Assembly (NCBI RefSeq): GCF_000379665.1
Contig: NZ_KB903359.1
Span: 1,827,340 to 1,891,339, forward strand
Source: Butyricimonas synergistica DSM 23225
GTDB taxonomy: Bacteria; Bacteroidota; Bacteroidia; Bacteroidales; Marinifilaceae
Reading direction: 5' to 3'
Length of the DNA stretch: 64,000 nt
Shown: piece after piece, positions 53,179 through 62,740 of the stretch
How the letters are laid out: the number at the start of each line of letters is the position of its first letter
How positions within the stretch are numbered: the first letter of the stretch is position 1
Made by a program: the position numbers and the translations under genes
Notes under the pieces: generated by a model
Seen by the model: the letters and a program-made list of their open reading frames with translations, nothing else
Database searches by the model: none
What the model was told of the DNA's origin: nothing

Positions 53179-54405
53179 TCATTTATTTAACAAGGTTTTC
53201 AATACACGTTTCGCGTAACACTCTTTCCTGGGTATTATTATATCGAATTTCTGATCGAATCCACATAATCGAAATTCGGAGTATTGATCATCTTTTGTTT
53301 TTTCCGACAAAATGCAATTGTACGTATTCTCTATTCGATTATAATATTCCTTATAAAAATCAGCCAAACTTATCTCGCTAAAGGTTGGATCAAAATTTTC
53401 ATACATCCAATCCTCCAACTCCTCAATTTGTTGCATATAGCCCGTACCTGCCGTATTGTAAAGCCGATTAAAATTGAAATACTTATTTCCTTCTCCCACG
53501 TTTATATCAAAAATTTTCTTTTTCAATTCAAAAGACTTATTGCAAATTTCTGCTGTTTGCCACTCCCCTGATTTACACATAAAAGGGGGCAATTCCCGGT
53601 TCATTAATACCGGAACAACAACACTGGCAGGGGGATATCCCAACATGACCCAAGCCACACCGCCTTGAAATGCTGCAGAAAAAGTTGTCGTTTTCAACGG
53701 AATAAAGATTCCATCAATAAAATAATCTCCAAACGGATTATCTTGTTTTTTCAAATCAATATTTATAAACTCATTTCGAAAAGAACGGGAAATATGATCA
53801 AATAAAGATCGAGGGGTGATTATTTTTTCCCTTTCTATTGTTTCATTCATGATTGCTGTTGCTGTAACGCATCGCTCCAAACCTATTCGATTATTTTTAT
53901 TTCCGGATTGTGAAAAATTAGTGAATGTGATGTGGTTATCTTTTACGTTATTTACATCTATTCTTGTCCATGAAACTTCCCCCACTTCATAGTAAAAAGC
54001 ATTTCCATCCTTATCAATAATTCCATAATTAGCAGGCATCATCTTACGAGCTGTTCGCTCAAGCATTTTTTCAAACCCTATCGCATTCTCACATTCTGCT
54101 AATGCCTTATACATTAATTTCGAAGGTGCTATCTGATTGTTAAAATCTCTTGTTCCCAAATTATATGTTGCAGTATTAATTATCGCAAAACCGGCAACAT
54201 TCATCCCACATAAAGAACTACATTCGTCTAAACTATGAGAATCAACGACCGAAATAATTCCTTTCTTTCCAAAACGGACACTCGACTCATACTCGATTCT
54301 ATTTCCTCGATGATTACTTAAGGAAAAAGATATATCCCGATGTTTCAACAATATCGGTCTTCCTGTTTCCGCAATGTTTCTAGAAATGATCGCCCCTGTA
54401 CACAT
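53179..54405 (-). CDS. cytosolic Ntn hydrolase (C45/acyltransferase-like)
   Basis: 408 residues starting MCTGAIIS: removal of the first Met exposes C2, the expected Ntn nucleophile, so no signal peptide or propeptide is needed. RPILLKHRD, LCGMNVAGFAIINT, FYYEVGEVSWTRID and TNFSQSGN align with the exported paralogue. Members of the C45/choloylglycine-hydrolase group cut or make amide bonds between an acyl group and an amine. The pairing with ATP-grasp ligases and ACPs suggests acyl transfer to an amine. Substrate unknown. Confidence 0.75.
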   Translation of the reverse strand: MCTGAIISRNIAETGRPILLKHRDISFSLSNHRGNRIEYESSVRFGKKGIISVVDSHSLDECSSLCGMNVAGFAIINTATYNLGTRDFNNQIAPSKLMYKALAECENAIGFEKMLERTARKMMPANYGIIDKDGNAFYYEVGEVSWTRIDVNNVKDNHITFTNFSQSGNKNNRIGLERCVTATAIMNETIEREKIITPRSLFDHISRSFRNEFINIDLKKQDNPFGDYFIDGIFIPLKTTTFSAAFQGGVAWVMLGYPPASVVVPVLMNRELPPFMCKSGEWQTAEICNKSFELKKKIFDINVGEGNKYFNFNRLYNTAGTGYMQQIEELEDWMYENFDPTFSEISLADFYKEYYNRIENTYNCILSEKTKDDQYSEFRLCGFDQKFDIIIPRKECYAKRVLKTLLNK

Positions 54406-54408
54406 TCT

Positions 54409-55482
54409 TTAAGATTTAATTTTCATCAGATCTTCAAACTCGTATCGGAACCCCTGCTCTGCAGGCATTTGTAGTAAAAAAAATTGTCCATAATTATTTC
54501 CCTCCACAACAACCCACCCTTTATCTGTAAAAGCCATATCCCAACCGACATATTTGGTTGAAGGCACTATCATTGCCACATTCTTAACTGTTTCCACCAG
54601 TTCCTTCCACATGGGAATCTGAAATCCGACAATCTGTACGCCTGAATCCGGGTGTACAATATATTTAAAACATTCTTTATCCTTCCCCGGGGAAGAAACA
54701 ATACCTGCTTTTATATCTATCGCAGCAAAAATTCCTCCCTGTGATCCATTGTCCACGAAACTTCCAGCCCGTCCCATTCTTACTACAGGATGGAATATTT
54801 CGACTCCGTTTTCCGTGATACAAGTTGGTATTCTAACCGTATTTACTGATGAAGGATTCAATTTCGCCATTTCTTCTCTCTGAATAATCTTTTCCTCCAA
54901 AATATACCCATGCCCGTCATTATTTTCCATGAGTTTAGTAAACTCTGCCTCCACATCTATTTTGTCAGAAGACAGTAGCAGTACATCTCTACCTCTAGAG
55001 AATTCAGCCCTTTTTATCACAACTTCACTATATCGTTTAAAAAAATCTTCAAATAATTCACGATCATTTTCATCTCTCACCAGAACGGCATCCCGCAGAT
55101 AATATGGCTGAAACGTAATATATGCCTTGTATTTATTAATAAAAGTATAATCATCTTCCCGGTCATTTACTTGATATAAAAGCTTATAGCGCAATCTATC
55201 AGTCACATACTGTTCTTTCCCCCTCGGGTTCAAATATTCAAAATTATAAAAAGCGTAATCTTCCGGTAATGCACCATAAATCCAAAAGTCACGCATCATC
55301 TCAAAATGAACACGTTTAGCCCGTTCTTTATCTGAGATATCCGCAATCCACGATTTGGTTTGGATATCAATAAAATCATAATTTTTTCTCCTTAACAACT
55401 TCCACGCACAAAGAAACAATTTTGAGAACAAAGGACTTTTTTTCAATAAAAATCTCAACAATCGGAAAAACTCTTTTTTCAT
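54409..55482 (-). CDS. sugar-transfer associated ATP-grasp protein
   Basis: About 357 residues from ATG 55482. Matches the ATP-grasp family associated with sugar transfer in capsule loci: DRLRYKLLYQVNDR (about 79), SSDKIDVEAEFTKLMENNDGHGYILEEKI region (about 155-185), RMGRAGSFVDNGSQGGI (about 231) and VGWDMAFTDKGWVVVEGN with the metal ligands near the C-terminus. Probably links a carboxylate to an amine or hydroxyl with ATP. Overlaps the fumarase alpha-like gene region only by adjacency (5 nt). Confidence 0.8.
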   Translation of the reverse strand: MKKEFFRLLRFLLKKSPLFSKLFLCAWKLLRRKNYDFIDIQTKSWIADISDKERAKRVHFEMMRDFWIYGALPEDYAFYNFEYLNPRGKEQYVTDRLRYKLLYQVNDREDDYTFINKYKAYITFQPYYLRDAVLVRDENDRELFEDFFKRYSEVVIKRAEFSRGRDVLLLSSDKIDVEAEFTKLMENNDGHGYILEEKIIQREEMAKLNPSSVNTVRIPTCITENGVEIFHPVVRMGRAGSFVDNGSQGGIFAAIDIKAGIVSSPGKDKECFKYIVHPDSGVQIVGFQIPMWKELVETVKNVAMIVPSTKYVGWDMAFTDKGWVVVEGNNYGQFFLLQMPAEQGFRYEFEDLMKIKS

Positions 55483-55487
55483 ATTAT

Positions 55488-56339
55488 CTATAATATTACA
55501 CAAGCCCTTCGAGGTTCAACACAACAACATGGACGAAGGCAAACAATTCGAACCCCACTCGCTCTTTGCGGACCAACGTTCAAAAATGTCGCTAATACAC
55601 TAACATTTCCTCCTAAGCCTAATGCTCCAACATTCGATTCATTTACTTTTCGGGTAATTTCATTTTCCAACTCACTCTGCACACCATAATTACCATAAAC
55701 CATGGATTCTATCATCATCGATGTCGCTTCAAATTGAGTGCGACCAATACCAACAGCCAATGTACACGGAGTACATCCCAGTTGTGCTACTGCATCTTTA
55801 GACCAAGCGACAATCTCATCTATCACAACATTCACGTTATGCCGATGAAATACACGATAAGTTTTTCCTCTTATCGCGGGACCTCCACCCAACATCAAAA
55901 CATGTAACCGAAGTATATCTTCATCTATACTTTTTATTAAAACAGGTGCCGGTTGCAAAGCTTGGGGATCATCATCCAAACCACCAGACTGGTCCAATCG
56001 TTCACAAGTATTTCCTTTTATCGCCATCGGTCTTCCGGGCAGGCATTTCAAGCCTTCTCTTACCCCCTCTTTTATATTTTCTAATAAATCACCGGTAAGC
56101 ACATTGTTTTTTCCGATTTCTAAAAAAAGATGCGGAATCCCCGTATCGTCACATAAAGGACTTTTCCTACTCTGTGCAACAAGAGCGTTTTCCAATAATG
56201 TTTTTAGCACCCAACAAGACTGTAAATGCCCTTCTTGTTCAATTGCCCTGCGATAGGCTTCTTTCTGATCTTCTCTGAAACCAGAACTTGCCGTTATCAA
56301 AGCCTCTTTTACCTTGTCTATTACAACTTGATTCATCAT
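55488..56339 (-). CDS. fumarase/L(+)-tartrate dehydratase alpha subunit-like Fe-S hydro-lyase
   Basis: 283 residues. The N-terminal half of class I fumarases as a separate subunit. Cluster cysteines are visible at C63 (LCDDTG), C189/C192 (GCTPCTL) and C271-273 (RPCCC). The enzyme adds or removes water from a hydroxy-dicarboxylate such as malate or tartrate. The beta subunit follows upstream on the same strand (56352-56864). Finding it inside a polysaccharide locus, with a CitE-like lyase, is unexpected and suggests making a dicarboxylic building block. Confidence 0.88.
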   Translation of the reverse strand: MMNQVVIDKVKEALITASSGFREDQKEAYRRAIEQEGHLQSCWVLKTLLENALVAQSRKSPLCDDTGIPHLFLEIGKNNVLTGDLLENIKEGVREGLKCLPGRPMAIKGNTCERLDQSGGLDDDPQALQPAPVLIKSIDEDILRLHVLMLGGGPAIRGKTYRVFHRHNVNVVIDEIVAWSKDAVAQLGCTPCTLAVGIGRTQFEATSMMIESMVYGNYGVQSELENEITRKVNESNVGALGLGGNVSVLATFLNVGPQRASGVRIVCLRPCCCVEPRRACVIL

Positions 56340-56351
56340 TCACATATCTTG

Positions 56352-56864
56352 TTACCCGTGATAAATACTCTTACCATGAGCTGCGGCAATAATAGCCGGA
56401 TATTCAAATACATTCAACGTATAAAAAGCCTCCATCCCTAATTCCGGGAAAGCGATCAATTCCACGCTATTCGTCTGATTTTTCAATAATGCCGTCACGG
56501 GAGGCATCACGGCATAAACCGAATTATAATGTTGCAATTCTTTCACCGTTCTCTCGCTAATTGCCCCCTTCCCTAAATGAAGTTTCACCCCAGCCTTTGA
56601 TAAAATAGGAATAGAACTTTCTATTTCCAACTTATTACTAGACGTTGGTCCCACTCCAGCCGGACTTACGGCCGTATGAAAAATCACACTTCCTTGCAAA
56701 TTGATTTTAGTATCTTTTATTTGATCACGCTCTATTAAAGAAACTATTTTAGGAAGCACTGCGTCACGCCCGGTGTAAATGTAGCCGGTTATCTTTATCA
56801 TATCACCCACAGCCAGCAAACGAATTGTTTCATCTGATATCGGAGTATAAACGATTTGTACCAT
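56352..56864 (-). CDS. fumarase/L(+)-tartrate dehydratase beta subunit-like
   Basis: 170 residues from ATG 56864, covering the C-terminal domain of class I fumarases: VGDMIKITGYIYTGRDAVLPKI (about 19-40), FHTAVSPAGVGPTSSNKLE (about 63-81) and LHLGKGAISERT. It pairs with the alpha subunit located 12 nt further along the operon. The longer frame to 56906 overlaps the lyase gene by 32 bp and is less likely. Confidence 0.86.
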   Translation of the reverse strand: MVQIVYTPISDETIRLLAVGDMIKITGYIYTGRDAVLPKIVSLIERDQIKDTKINLQGSVIFHTAVSPAGVGPTSSNKLEIESSIPILSKAGVKLHLGKGAISERTVKELQHYNSVYAVMPPVTALLKNQTNSVELIAFPELGMEAFYTLNVFEYPAIIAAAHGKSIYHG

Positions 56865-56874
56865 ATCTGCCTCT

Positions 56875-58011
56875 TTATCTAAACAACAATGAATAACATG
56901 ACTCATCCTCTATAACTCCATAAGCCTGTGCTTTCATATATATTTTTTTAGCCCAACTACGATGAGGCTTTATCTCGTTCATCTTGTTGCAGTTCGCACT
57001 TTTCACCACGCCTCCCGACACATTCAGTATCTGCTTAGCATCCTCATATTCCTCTCTAATTACAGCCTGCAAAGCATTCACGTATTTCAGATGAGACGGG
57101 TGGATAATTGTTTTTCCGATAAATCCATTCGCTTTATCCAAAATTACCTCTCTCAGCAATCCGTCCACAGCTTCATTTATGATCTCCTCCCTCTTCAAAA
57201 GAGAAGTTTGAATATTGTGCTGCGGTATTTCCGTGAATTTCATGTTCTTGTTAGCTAAAAAGTATTCCCAAACAGGTCCGGATACCACATAGTCATTATC
57301 TCGACCAAACGTATTCAAAACATCCATCAAAATCTCTCGAACAGTAATCATATCATAGATCGTATAATCGATTCCTCTACGCACGCCAAAACATGACGAA
57401 AAATCCGTTGCTCCAACCCTGACATTCAGAATGCTATCCTTATTGGTGTCTATAATATCTTTTACACCTTTCAATTCATCATAACGGCTTTCCTTGAATG
57501 CTAATTCCCGACCTTCCAATATCGGCATACCATAAATCAATTCCCCATGCCTATTTCCGATAGCTTTCAACTGTTCGAAATATCCCACTCCGTTACTCGA
57601 GTTAAACTTGGGAAAAACAAAACCGGCAAAAATCCTTAAATGTTCTTTTTGGATATGTTTAGAGAAACTTGCAAACTGCTCGGGAGTACGTACTCGGAAA
57701 AAAATCAACGGTACATCGTTTTCAGTTATGATCCCTTCATCAATTGCACTTAACAATTTCTCCAAAGTCAAAATAGCATTTTTTTCTGCTAAAGGAATAT
57801 CTTCCTCTTTGATTGCATCTTCAAAACACATGACCATGGAAGTTAATCCCAACATCTCTTTATTAATGATGACTTTTGCAAAATCCTTTATGGCAGGCAT
57901 ATACAAAGTAGCTCCCAAGCAATATTGCAGAACTTCTTTCGGAGTATTTTTAGTAAATTCTATTGGTTTCTCAACAAATACAAAACCAGAATTGTATAAA
58001 TGATGACGCAT
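56875..58011 (-). CDS. HpcH/HpaI-type C-C bond lyase (CitE-like)
   Basis: 378 residues of a TIM-barrel lyase related to citrate lyase beta and to the C-C bond lyase family noted in tellurium-resistance associated biosynthetic operons. MVMCFEDAIKEEDIPLAE (about 59-76) holds the metal-binding E/D, IFFRVRTPEQF (about 103) the substrate arginine, and NVRVGATDFSSCFGVRRG (about 195-212) and KTIIHPSHL (about 317) complete the pattern. It would join or split a malyl- or citramalyl-like compound. It lies with the fumarase-like pair, suggesting successive steps. Confidence 0.78.
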   Translation of the reverse strand: MRHHLYNSGFVFVEKPIEFTKNTPKEVLQYCLGATLYMPAIKDFAKVIINKEMLGLTSMVMCFEDAIKEEDIPLAEKNAILTLEKLLSAIDEGIITENDVPLIFFRVRTPEQFASFSKHIQKEHLRIFAGFVFPKFNSSNGVGYFEQLKAIGNRHGELIYGMPILEGRELAFKESRYDELKGVKDIIDTNKDSILNVRVGATDFSSCFGVRRGIDYTIYDMITVREILMDVLNTFGRDNDYVVSGPVWEYFLANKNMKFTEIPQHNIQTSLLKREEIINEAVDGLLREVILDKANGFIGKTIIHPSHLKYVNALQAVIREEYEDAKQILNVSGGVVKSANCNKMNEIKPHRSWAKKIYMKAQAYGVIEDESCYSLLFR

Positions 58012-58021
58012 ATAAAAATTA

Positions 58022-59278
58022 TTATAGGTTCTTTTCGATTACTGGCAAAGCCATGTCATACATACTTTTATATAGAAGAGAATTTTTGTGACAATCATGT
58101 ATATCCAAAACATCCAAAACTTTATGCACCTTCTCAAAAAGCACATTCAATGTTTTGCCTTTTACTAGATAAATAGCAACTCTATTTCTATTCGCAACCA
58201 CTCCGTCTATGAATCTTCCTTTTTCTAGAAAAATTTCAAAATCATCGATAGCCCCCTCCTCTTTCAATTCCTGTAATCCTACAACCTCTTCAAACACACC
58301 TTCCTTAGAAAAAAGAAAATTACTCATATAGAACTCTTGGGGCAAAGAATAAGTAATCGGAGTTTTTATGCCCAATATAGAATTCATTGCCGCTTCCAAA
58401 TAATCGAATCCGGTAATCTCTTTTATCATTTTGTAGCTCCACCCACCACCAATCCTTACGCCAAACTCGATCACGTTAATCTCATTACCATTCATGATTA
58501 CTTGCATAAATAATGTATTGTTATTTATACCAAAAGCTTTGGAAATCCTTGTGGCAATATCATATAATAAATTACGCTCTGTTTCAGGCAAATTTATCTG
58601 AATAAGCGACCCCAACGGAGATGAGATTTCGCCTTCCACAAATTTCAACTTTTGACGGATCATAATTACATCGACAAGTCCATCCTGAATAAAACAGTCA
58701 ATCTGAAATTCCTTGCCGGGAATAAATTCTTCAACAATCACATTATGACTCGGGCTTAGATTCAAGGCATCTTTTACTGCCATGCTTAATGCCTTATCAT
58801 TTGTAACTTTCTTCACTCCTTTTGAACCTGTCGTGTCGGAAGGTTTTACGACCAAAGGATAATTCAAATTCACGCTCCTCCCTTCCAATTCTTCATTCAC
58901 ATGAATAAAGCAAGCCGTAGGAATGCAATTGTCCCGCATAATCCTTTTCATTCGCCCTTTATCGGTAATATTTAATGAAGTTTCATAACCATAAGGATAA
59001 GATACCCCTAACTTCTCTGCAACATAAGCCGCAGTGGTGATAGCTTGATCGTTGCAAACATTAACGATATATTCCGGCTTCACTTTTCTAGCGACTTCAA
59101 GTACTTTCTCTTTATCCAACGTACTTATTTGAATATGCTCATCCGCAACACTTTTTGCCGGAGGATTATCCAGATAATCTATCAAGACTATAAAATACCC
59201 CTTTAATTTTAATTTATGAATCAAAGTCCGATGAGGAACGTTGCCACCAAGTACCAAAACTTTCTTCCTGCTATCCAT
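58022..59278 (-). CDS. ATP-grasp ligase, first of tandem pair
   Basis: 418 residues with PurK/CarB-like ATP-grasp order: pre-ATP-grasp LVLGGNVPHRTLI (about 8-20), PLVVKPSDTTGSKGVKKV (about 136-153, ATP loop), IVEEFIPGKEFQIDCF (about 180) and NVIEFGVRIGGG (about 266) with metal ligands. Such enzymes join a carboxylate to an amine via an acyl phosphate. Its neighbour at 59294 is a paralogue, which suggests two successive couplings. Substrates not predictable. Confidence 0.85.
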   Translation of the reverse strand: MDSRKKVLVLGGNVPHRTLIHKLKLKGYFIVLIDYLDNPPAKSVADEHIQISTLDKEKVLEVARKVKPEYIVNVCNDQAITTAAYVAEKLGVSYPYGYETSLNITDKGRMKRIMRDNCIPTACFIHVNEELEGRSVNLNYPLVVKPSDTTGSKGVKKVTNDKALSMAVKDALNLSPSHNVIVEEFIPGKEFQIDCFIQDGLVDVIMIRQKLKFVEGEISSPLGSLIQINLPETERNLLYDIATRISKAFGINNNTLFMQVIMNGNEINVIEFGVRIGGGWSYKMIKEITGFDYLEAAMNSILGIKTPITYSLPQEFYMSNFLFSKEGVFEEVVGLQELKEEGAIDDFEIFLEKGRFIDGVVANRNRVAIYLVKGKTLNVLFEKVHKVLDVLDIHDCHKNSLLYKSMYDMALPVIEKNL

Positions 59279-59293
59279 TCTAATTTGTTTATA

Positions 59294-60502
59294 CTATTGA
59301 ATAATAACTTTTAACCAATCACTCGTTTTATCCATCGTTTCCATTAATTGTTCCCGTGTATCGAATTTTAAAACTAAAGTTCCAATAGTATCATTTGCAC
59401 CATTAAATGCTTTTATCCCATCTCCTTTCTCGATCCATAAATCCAACTCGACAACCGAAGATTTTATTACCTCCGCAATCTCTATTCGTTCAAATCTACC
59501 CGGCTTATCCCCATGTAATATAATTTCTGCCCAAAAACCGTTATACCGAGGCGAGGACATACTTTCTATAGTATCTCCAACAGCTGCTCTTACTGCATTT
59601 TTTATCAGATCCTCCCCCGTTGCATATTTAAGCATCTCCGATAACCTATTTCCTCCACCGCGAGGAGATAACTCCATGATATACGGCTTATTATCCTGAC
59701 CCACTCGGGTTTCTATATTATAGACCGAAGTTCGCATTCCTAATAAAGTTAATAATCTCTGAATCTCATCTTTCAACACATCCTGATGTCCCTGCTCCAT
59801 CGTGGCAGGCCAACTAAATGCAGATGGCGTATACGGATTCGCAGCACGATCATCAAACCTTTGATCTGAAAATGAAACAAATTTCAATTCTCCATTAACC
59901 GAGAATCCGTCAGAATCTGAAGAATATCCTTTTTTATCTATAAACTCTTCAACAATAAAATTTCCCGATAAAGAGCAACTTAATGCTGATTCTACCGCTT
60001 CCCGTAACTCCTTCGGGTTGTCAACTCTCGTCACCCCCTTGCTACCCGCAGAATCCGTGGGCTTGATAATAACCGGGAACGAAAAATAATCCATCTCCTC
60101 CAATAAAGACTCCAAATCCCGATATCCTTTGGAACGGGGAACATTAAAATGATTTTGTTGAAGAAAAGACCTGAATTTATCCTTATTTTGTAATATCTCA
60201 ACTGACTTAAACGGATTACCCGGTAACCCCATTTGCTCGGCAACATAAGCTGCCGTAACCACTCCCGGATCAACGGCAAATGACATAATTCCATCGATCT
60301 TCAGTATCCGAGCTAATTGAAGAACGGCTTCCTTGTCAATAATACTCACGTTATGATACTCATCGGAATACGCATGCGCAATATTATCCGGTATATAATC
60401 ACACGTGATGACGTAATATCCCTCTTCATGGGCAGCATTGATTACTGGTACAAGATAGCGTAACCCTCCAAGTAAAAGCAAACGTTTCGGTCTATTGGCC
60501 AT
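59294..60502 (-). CDS. ATP-grasp ligase, second of tandem pair
   Basis: 402 residues: LLLLGGLRYLVPVINAA start, PVIIKPTDSAGSKGVTRV (about 133-150), FIVEEFIDKKGYSSD (about 176) and YIMELSPRGGGNRLSEM (about 265-281) are the ATP-grasp landmarks. Paralogous to the preceding ligase, with DxxxxSAGSKGV instead of DTTGSKGV. 15 nt separate the two. Probably cytosolic amide-bond formation during building-block assembly. Confidence 0.85.
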   Translation of the reverse strand: MANRPKRLLLLGGLRYLVPVINAAHEEGYYVITCDYIPDNIAHAYSDEYHNVSIIDKEAVLQLARILKIDGIMSFAVDPGVVTAAYVAEQMGLPGNPFKSVEILQNKDKFRSFLQQNHFNVPRSKGYRDLESLLEEMDYFSFPVIIKPTDSAGSKGVTRVDNPKELREAVESALSCSLSGNFIVEEFIDKKGYSSDSDGFSVNGELKFVSFSDQRFDDRAANPYTPSAFSWPATMEQGHQDVLKDEIQRLLTLLGMRTSVYNIETRVGQDNKPYIMELSPRGGGNRLSEMLKYATGEDLIKNAVRAAVGDTIESMSSPRYNGFWAEIILHGDKPGRFERIEIAEVIKSSVVELDLWIEKGDGIKAFNGANDTIGTLVLKFDTREQLMETMDKTSDWLKVIIQ

Positions 60503-60509
60503 CGTTCTT

Positions 60510-61391
60510 TTATTTCGGAGAACAAATTGCTTCGGGATAATAGCTGTCTATAATCCTTTTTACTAGCATGACCTGTTTTGCCCGTTTCTTAGCATCAGAC
60601 TCTGTCGTATCCCAGCTATGTGTCTGCGCAACCGATCCTCCCGTTTTTAAGTAGATAGGAGAAGCAATCCGAATCATTTCAGGTACTTCGTAATGACGAA
60701 TAAAACCACCTGAAGATTTAGGATTCTCGGTATGAATATCTATCGGAATATCTATAGCTTGTCTTATTGCCGACAACATCTGTAATTGTATATCACGCAC
60801 AGGATTTACCGAATTAGCCCCTATACTTTCCAATAACTTTGCAGAACATGGATTCCCATGCCCGGCATGTGCTGACACTTTAAATTTACAATCAAATGGT
60901 AGCGCTCCTTCTTGTCTCATTCGGTTTAGCAGCCATAGGCATCCTTCATCATATACCAAAAATGAACGACATCCCAATCGACAAGCCCTTTTGACATCCT
61001 CGATAGCTCTCACGATTTGCTCCTGACCTCTCAAACGATATCCCATTCTTTGCCCTTCCTCGGTATGAACGGAGGCACTGGTATCGGTTGTTGCCCTTGG
61101 TCCTATCGCTAATATTAATTCTACCTCCCAATGATTGGCATATTCAACCATTTTCTCTATCTCTTCATCCAGAAGGGACATGATCCCCTTGGTTTGAGTA
61201 ATTCGATGAATTTTTATTCCATACTTATCCAATTCTTCCAGTAAAGCCTTCATTACTCCCGGAGACTGAATTCCAGGCACCTCAAATCTATACTGTCCAC
61301 CATCTTCAAAACGTTTTTCTGATGTAGGTAAACTATACGCATCTCCAGACGGCATACCTATCTTTGTCAAAAAATCTCTTGTTTCTTTCAT
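60510..61391 (-). CDS. TIM-barrel protein resembling U32-type/aldolase-like enzymes, role unknown
   Basis: 293 residues. The sequence has the rhythm of a TIM barrel: FEVPGIQSPGVMKALLEEL (about 36-54), ELILAIGPRATTD (about 91-103), FLVYDEGCLWLL (about 143-154), FKVSAHAGHGNPCSAK (about 170-185), DIPIDIHTENPKSSGG (about 213-228). Related proteins are sometimes labelled peptidase U32, but I cannot confirm that family or a metal site. It lies between the ATP-grasp pair and PrpD-like gene, so a step of the organic-acid pathway is a fair guess. Confidence 0.55.
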   Translation of the reverse strand: MKETRDFLTKIGMPSGDAYSLPTSEKRFEDGGQYRFEVPGIQSPGVMKALLEELDKYGIKIHRITQTKGIMSLLDEEIEKMVEYANHWEVELILAIGPRATTDTSASVHTEEGQRMGYRLRGQEQIVRAIEDVKRACRLGCRSFLVYDEGCLWLLNRMRQEGALPFDCKFKVSAHAGHGNPCSAKLLESIGANSVNPVRDIQLQMLSAIRQAIDIPIDIHTENPKSSGGFIRHYEVPEMIRIASPIYLKTGGSVAQTHSWDTTESDAKKRAKQVMLVKRIIDSYYPEAICSPK

Positions 61392-61402
61392 GTTGATATT
61401 TT

Positions 61403-62740
61403 TTACAAATTTTCCACGAGAGTCGCAAACTCCATCTCTATTTTAAAAACTGACTCTATAACTCTTTCTGTATCGACAGATGCTTTTGCCAATGCTATAA
61501 ACTTTGATTTTATCTCCTCTTCTGTCATCGGATTTTCAGGTTCTCCCAGAGGATATTCGACCGTTCGTTCATATTTGCTCCCATTATCCAAGACAATCAC
61601 GACCCTGGCGGATCGCCTCTCAGATGAAACCCGTGTTAACTCCGGATCCTCAAGTACAGTTATTTTGTCCATAAGGCTAATAACTTCCTTGTCGTTTATC
61701 CATTTTTCCTGGAATTCCTCAGTTCCACACTTTTTTCTTAAAACAGATATAGCCAGGCAAAAGGGGATACTCAACTTGGCAGAACTAGTATTTTTTATCT
61801 CTTTGTGTTCATGTCCTTTCACTGCCAACTGATATGTATAAACCAATATTTCTTTTATACAATCCGAATTCAAATGTTCTTCCACTGCTATTTGAATTCC
61901 TCCTTCTACAATGGGATGGCAATGCCTGCAAGACACGTATGGCTTTAAATATATTTTATGTATTAAATATTCATCTTCCACAGCCAATAGTTTATCCTCA
62001 TCACAATAACGATCAGACATAACAGCCAAAAAACCTCTCTTTCCGCCCAAGGCATCATCGGGTGCAGCCAATCCTGATTTCCCAATATAAGCAGCCATCA
62101 ATCCATTAGCAGCCGCCATTCCAGCATTAAAACCTTTCAACTCGGAGGCATCTTCTTGAATTTCCAATACCCCGGAAGAATTTGTAACAGCTACTGATAA
62201 AACTCTTTTTAGCTCTTTCTTATCACAACCTAAAGCTACCGCAACCCCAATCGCGGCACCGATACATCCACAAGTGGCAGTCGTGTGATATCCTTTTTTC
62301 TTATGATATGGTTGAATGGAACGAGATAATCTTATTGCCGCCTCATACCCAAAAATGATCCCTTTCAATAAATATTTTCCTGAAATAGAAGCATTCTCTG
62401 AGGCAGCAAAAACAGCAGGGATAATCGGTGCTGCCAAATGTATCATCCCGAAACGGCAACCATCATCAAATTCAGTCGCATGTGCAGCCATCCCATTCAA
62501 CAATGCAGCATGATAAGGCATGTATTTATGAGGCATTCCCATAACCGTAGCCCAATCTCTTCCATCTTGGAAATTATATAAATATGCTTCCATGTGTTTA
62601 CGAAGCATACCAGAGCCATAAATAGCCGTTCCTAAATAATCCAACAAGACATATTTTGTATGTTTATATGTTCTTGCATCTATATCTTGCCTCGACAGAC
62701 GATACAAGATATCAATAAAACGATCTGTTATATTTTCCAT
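61403..62740 (-). CDS. MmgE/PrpD family protein (dehydratase/decarboxylase-like)
   Basis: 445 residues of the MmgE/PrpD fold: DYLGTAIYGSG (about 30), GMAAHATEFDDGCRFGMIHLAAPIIPA (about 79-105), TATCGCIGAAIGVAV (about 152) and KPYVSCRHCHPIVE (about 272-285). Members dehydrate 2-methylcitrate or decarboxylate cis-aconitate, and many have unknown substrates. In this cluster it may act on the product of the lyase or fumarase-like enzymes. It overlaps the 2-hydroxyacid dehydrogenase gene by 13 bp. Confidence 0.88.
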   Translation of the reverse strand: MENITDRFIDILYRLSRQDIDARTYKHTKYVLLDYLGTAIYGSGMLRKHMEAYLYNFQDGRDWATVMGMPHKYMPYHAALLNGMAAHATEFDDGCRFGMIHLAAPIIPAVFAASENASISGKYLLKGIIFGYEAAIRLSRSIQPYHKKKGYHTTATCGCIGAAIGVAVALGCDKKELKRVLSVAVTNSSGVLEIQEDASELKGFNAGMAAANGLMAAYIGKSGLAAPDDALGGKRGFLAVMSDRYCDEDKLLAVEDEYLIHKIYLKPYVSCRHCHPIVEGGIQIAVEEHLNSDCIKEILVYTYQLAVKGHEHKEIKNTSSAKLSIPFCLAISVLRKKCGTEEFQEKWINDKEVISLMDKITVLEDPELTRVSSERRSARVVIVLDNGSKYERTVEYPLGEPENPMTEEEIKSKFIALAKASVDTERVIESVFKIEMEFATLVENL

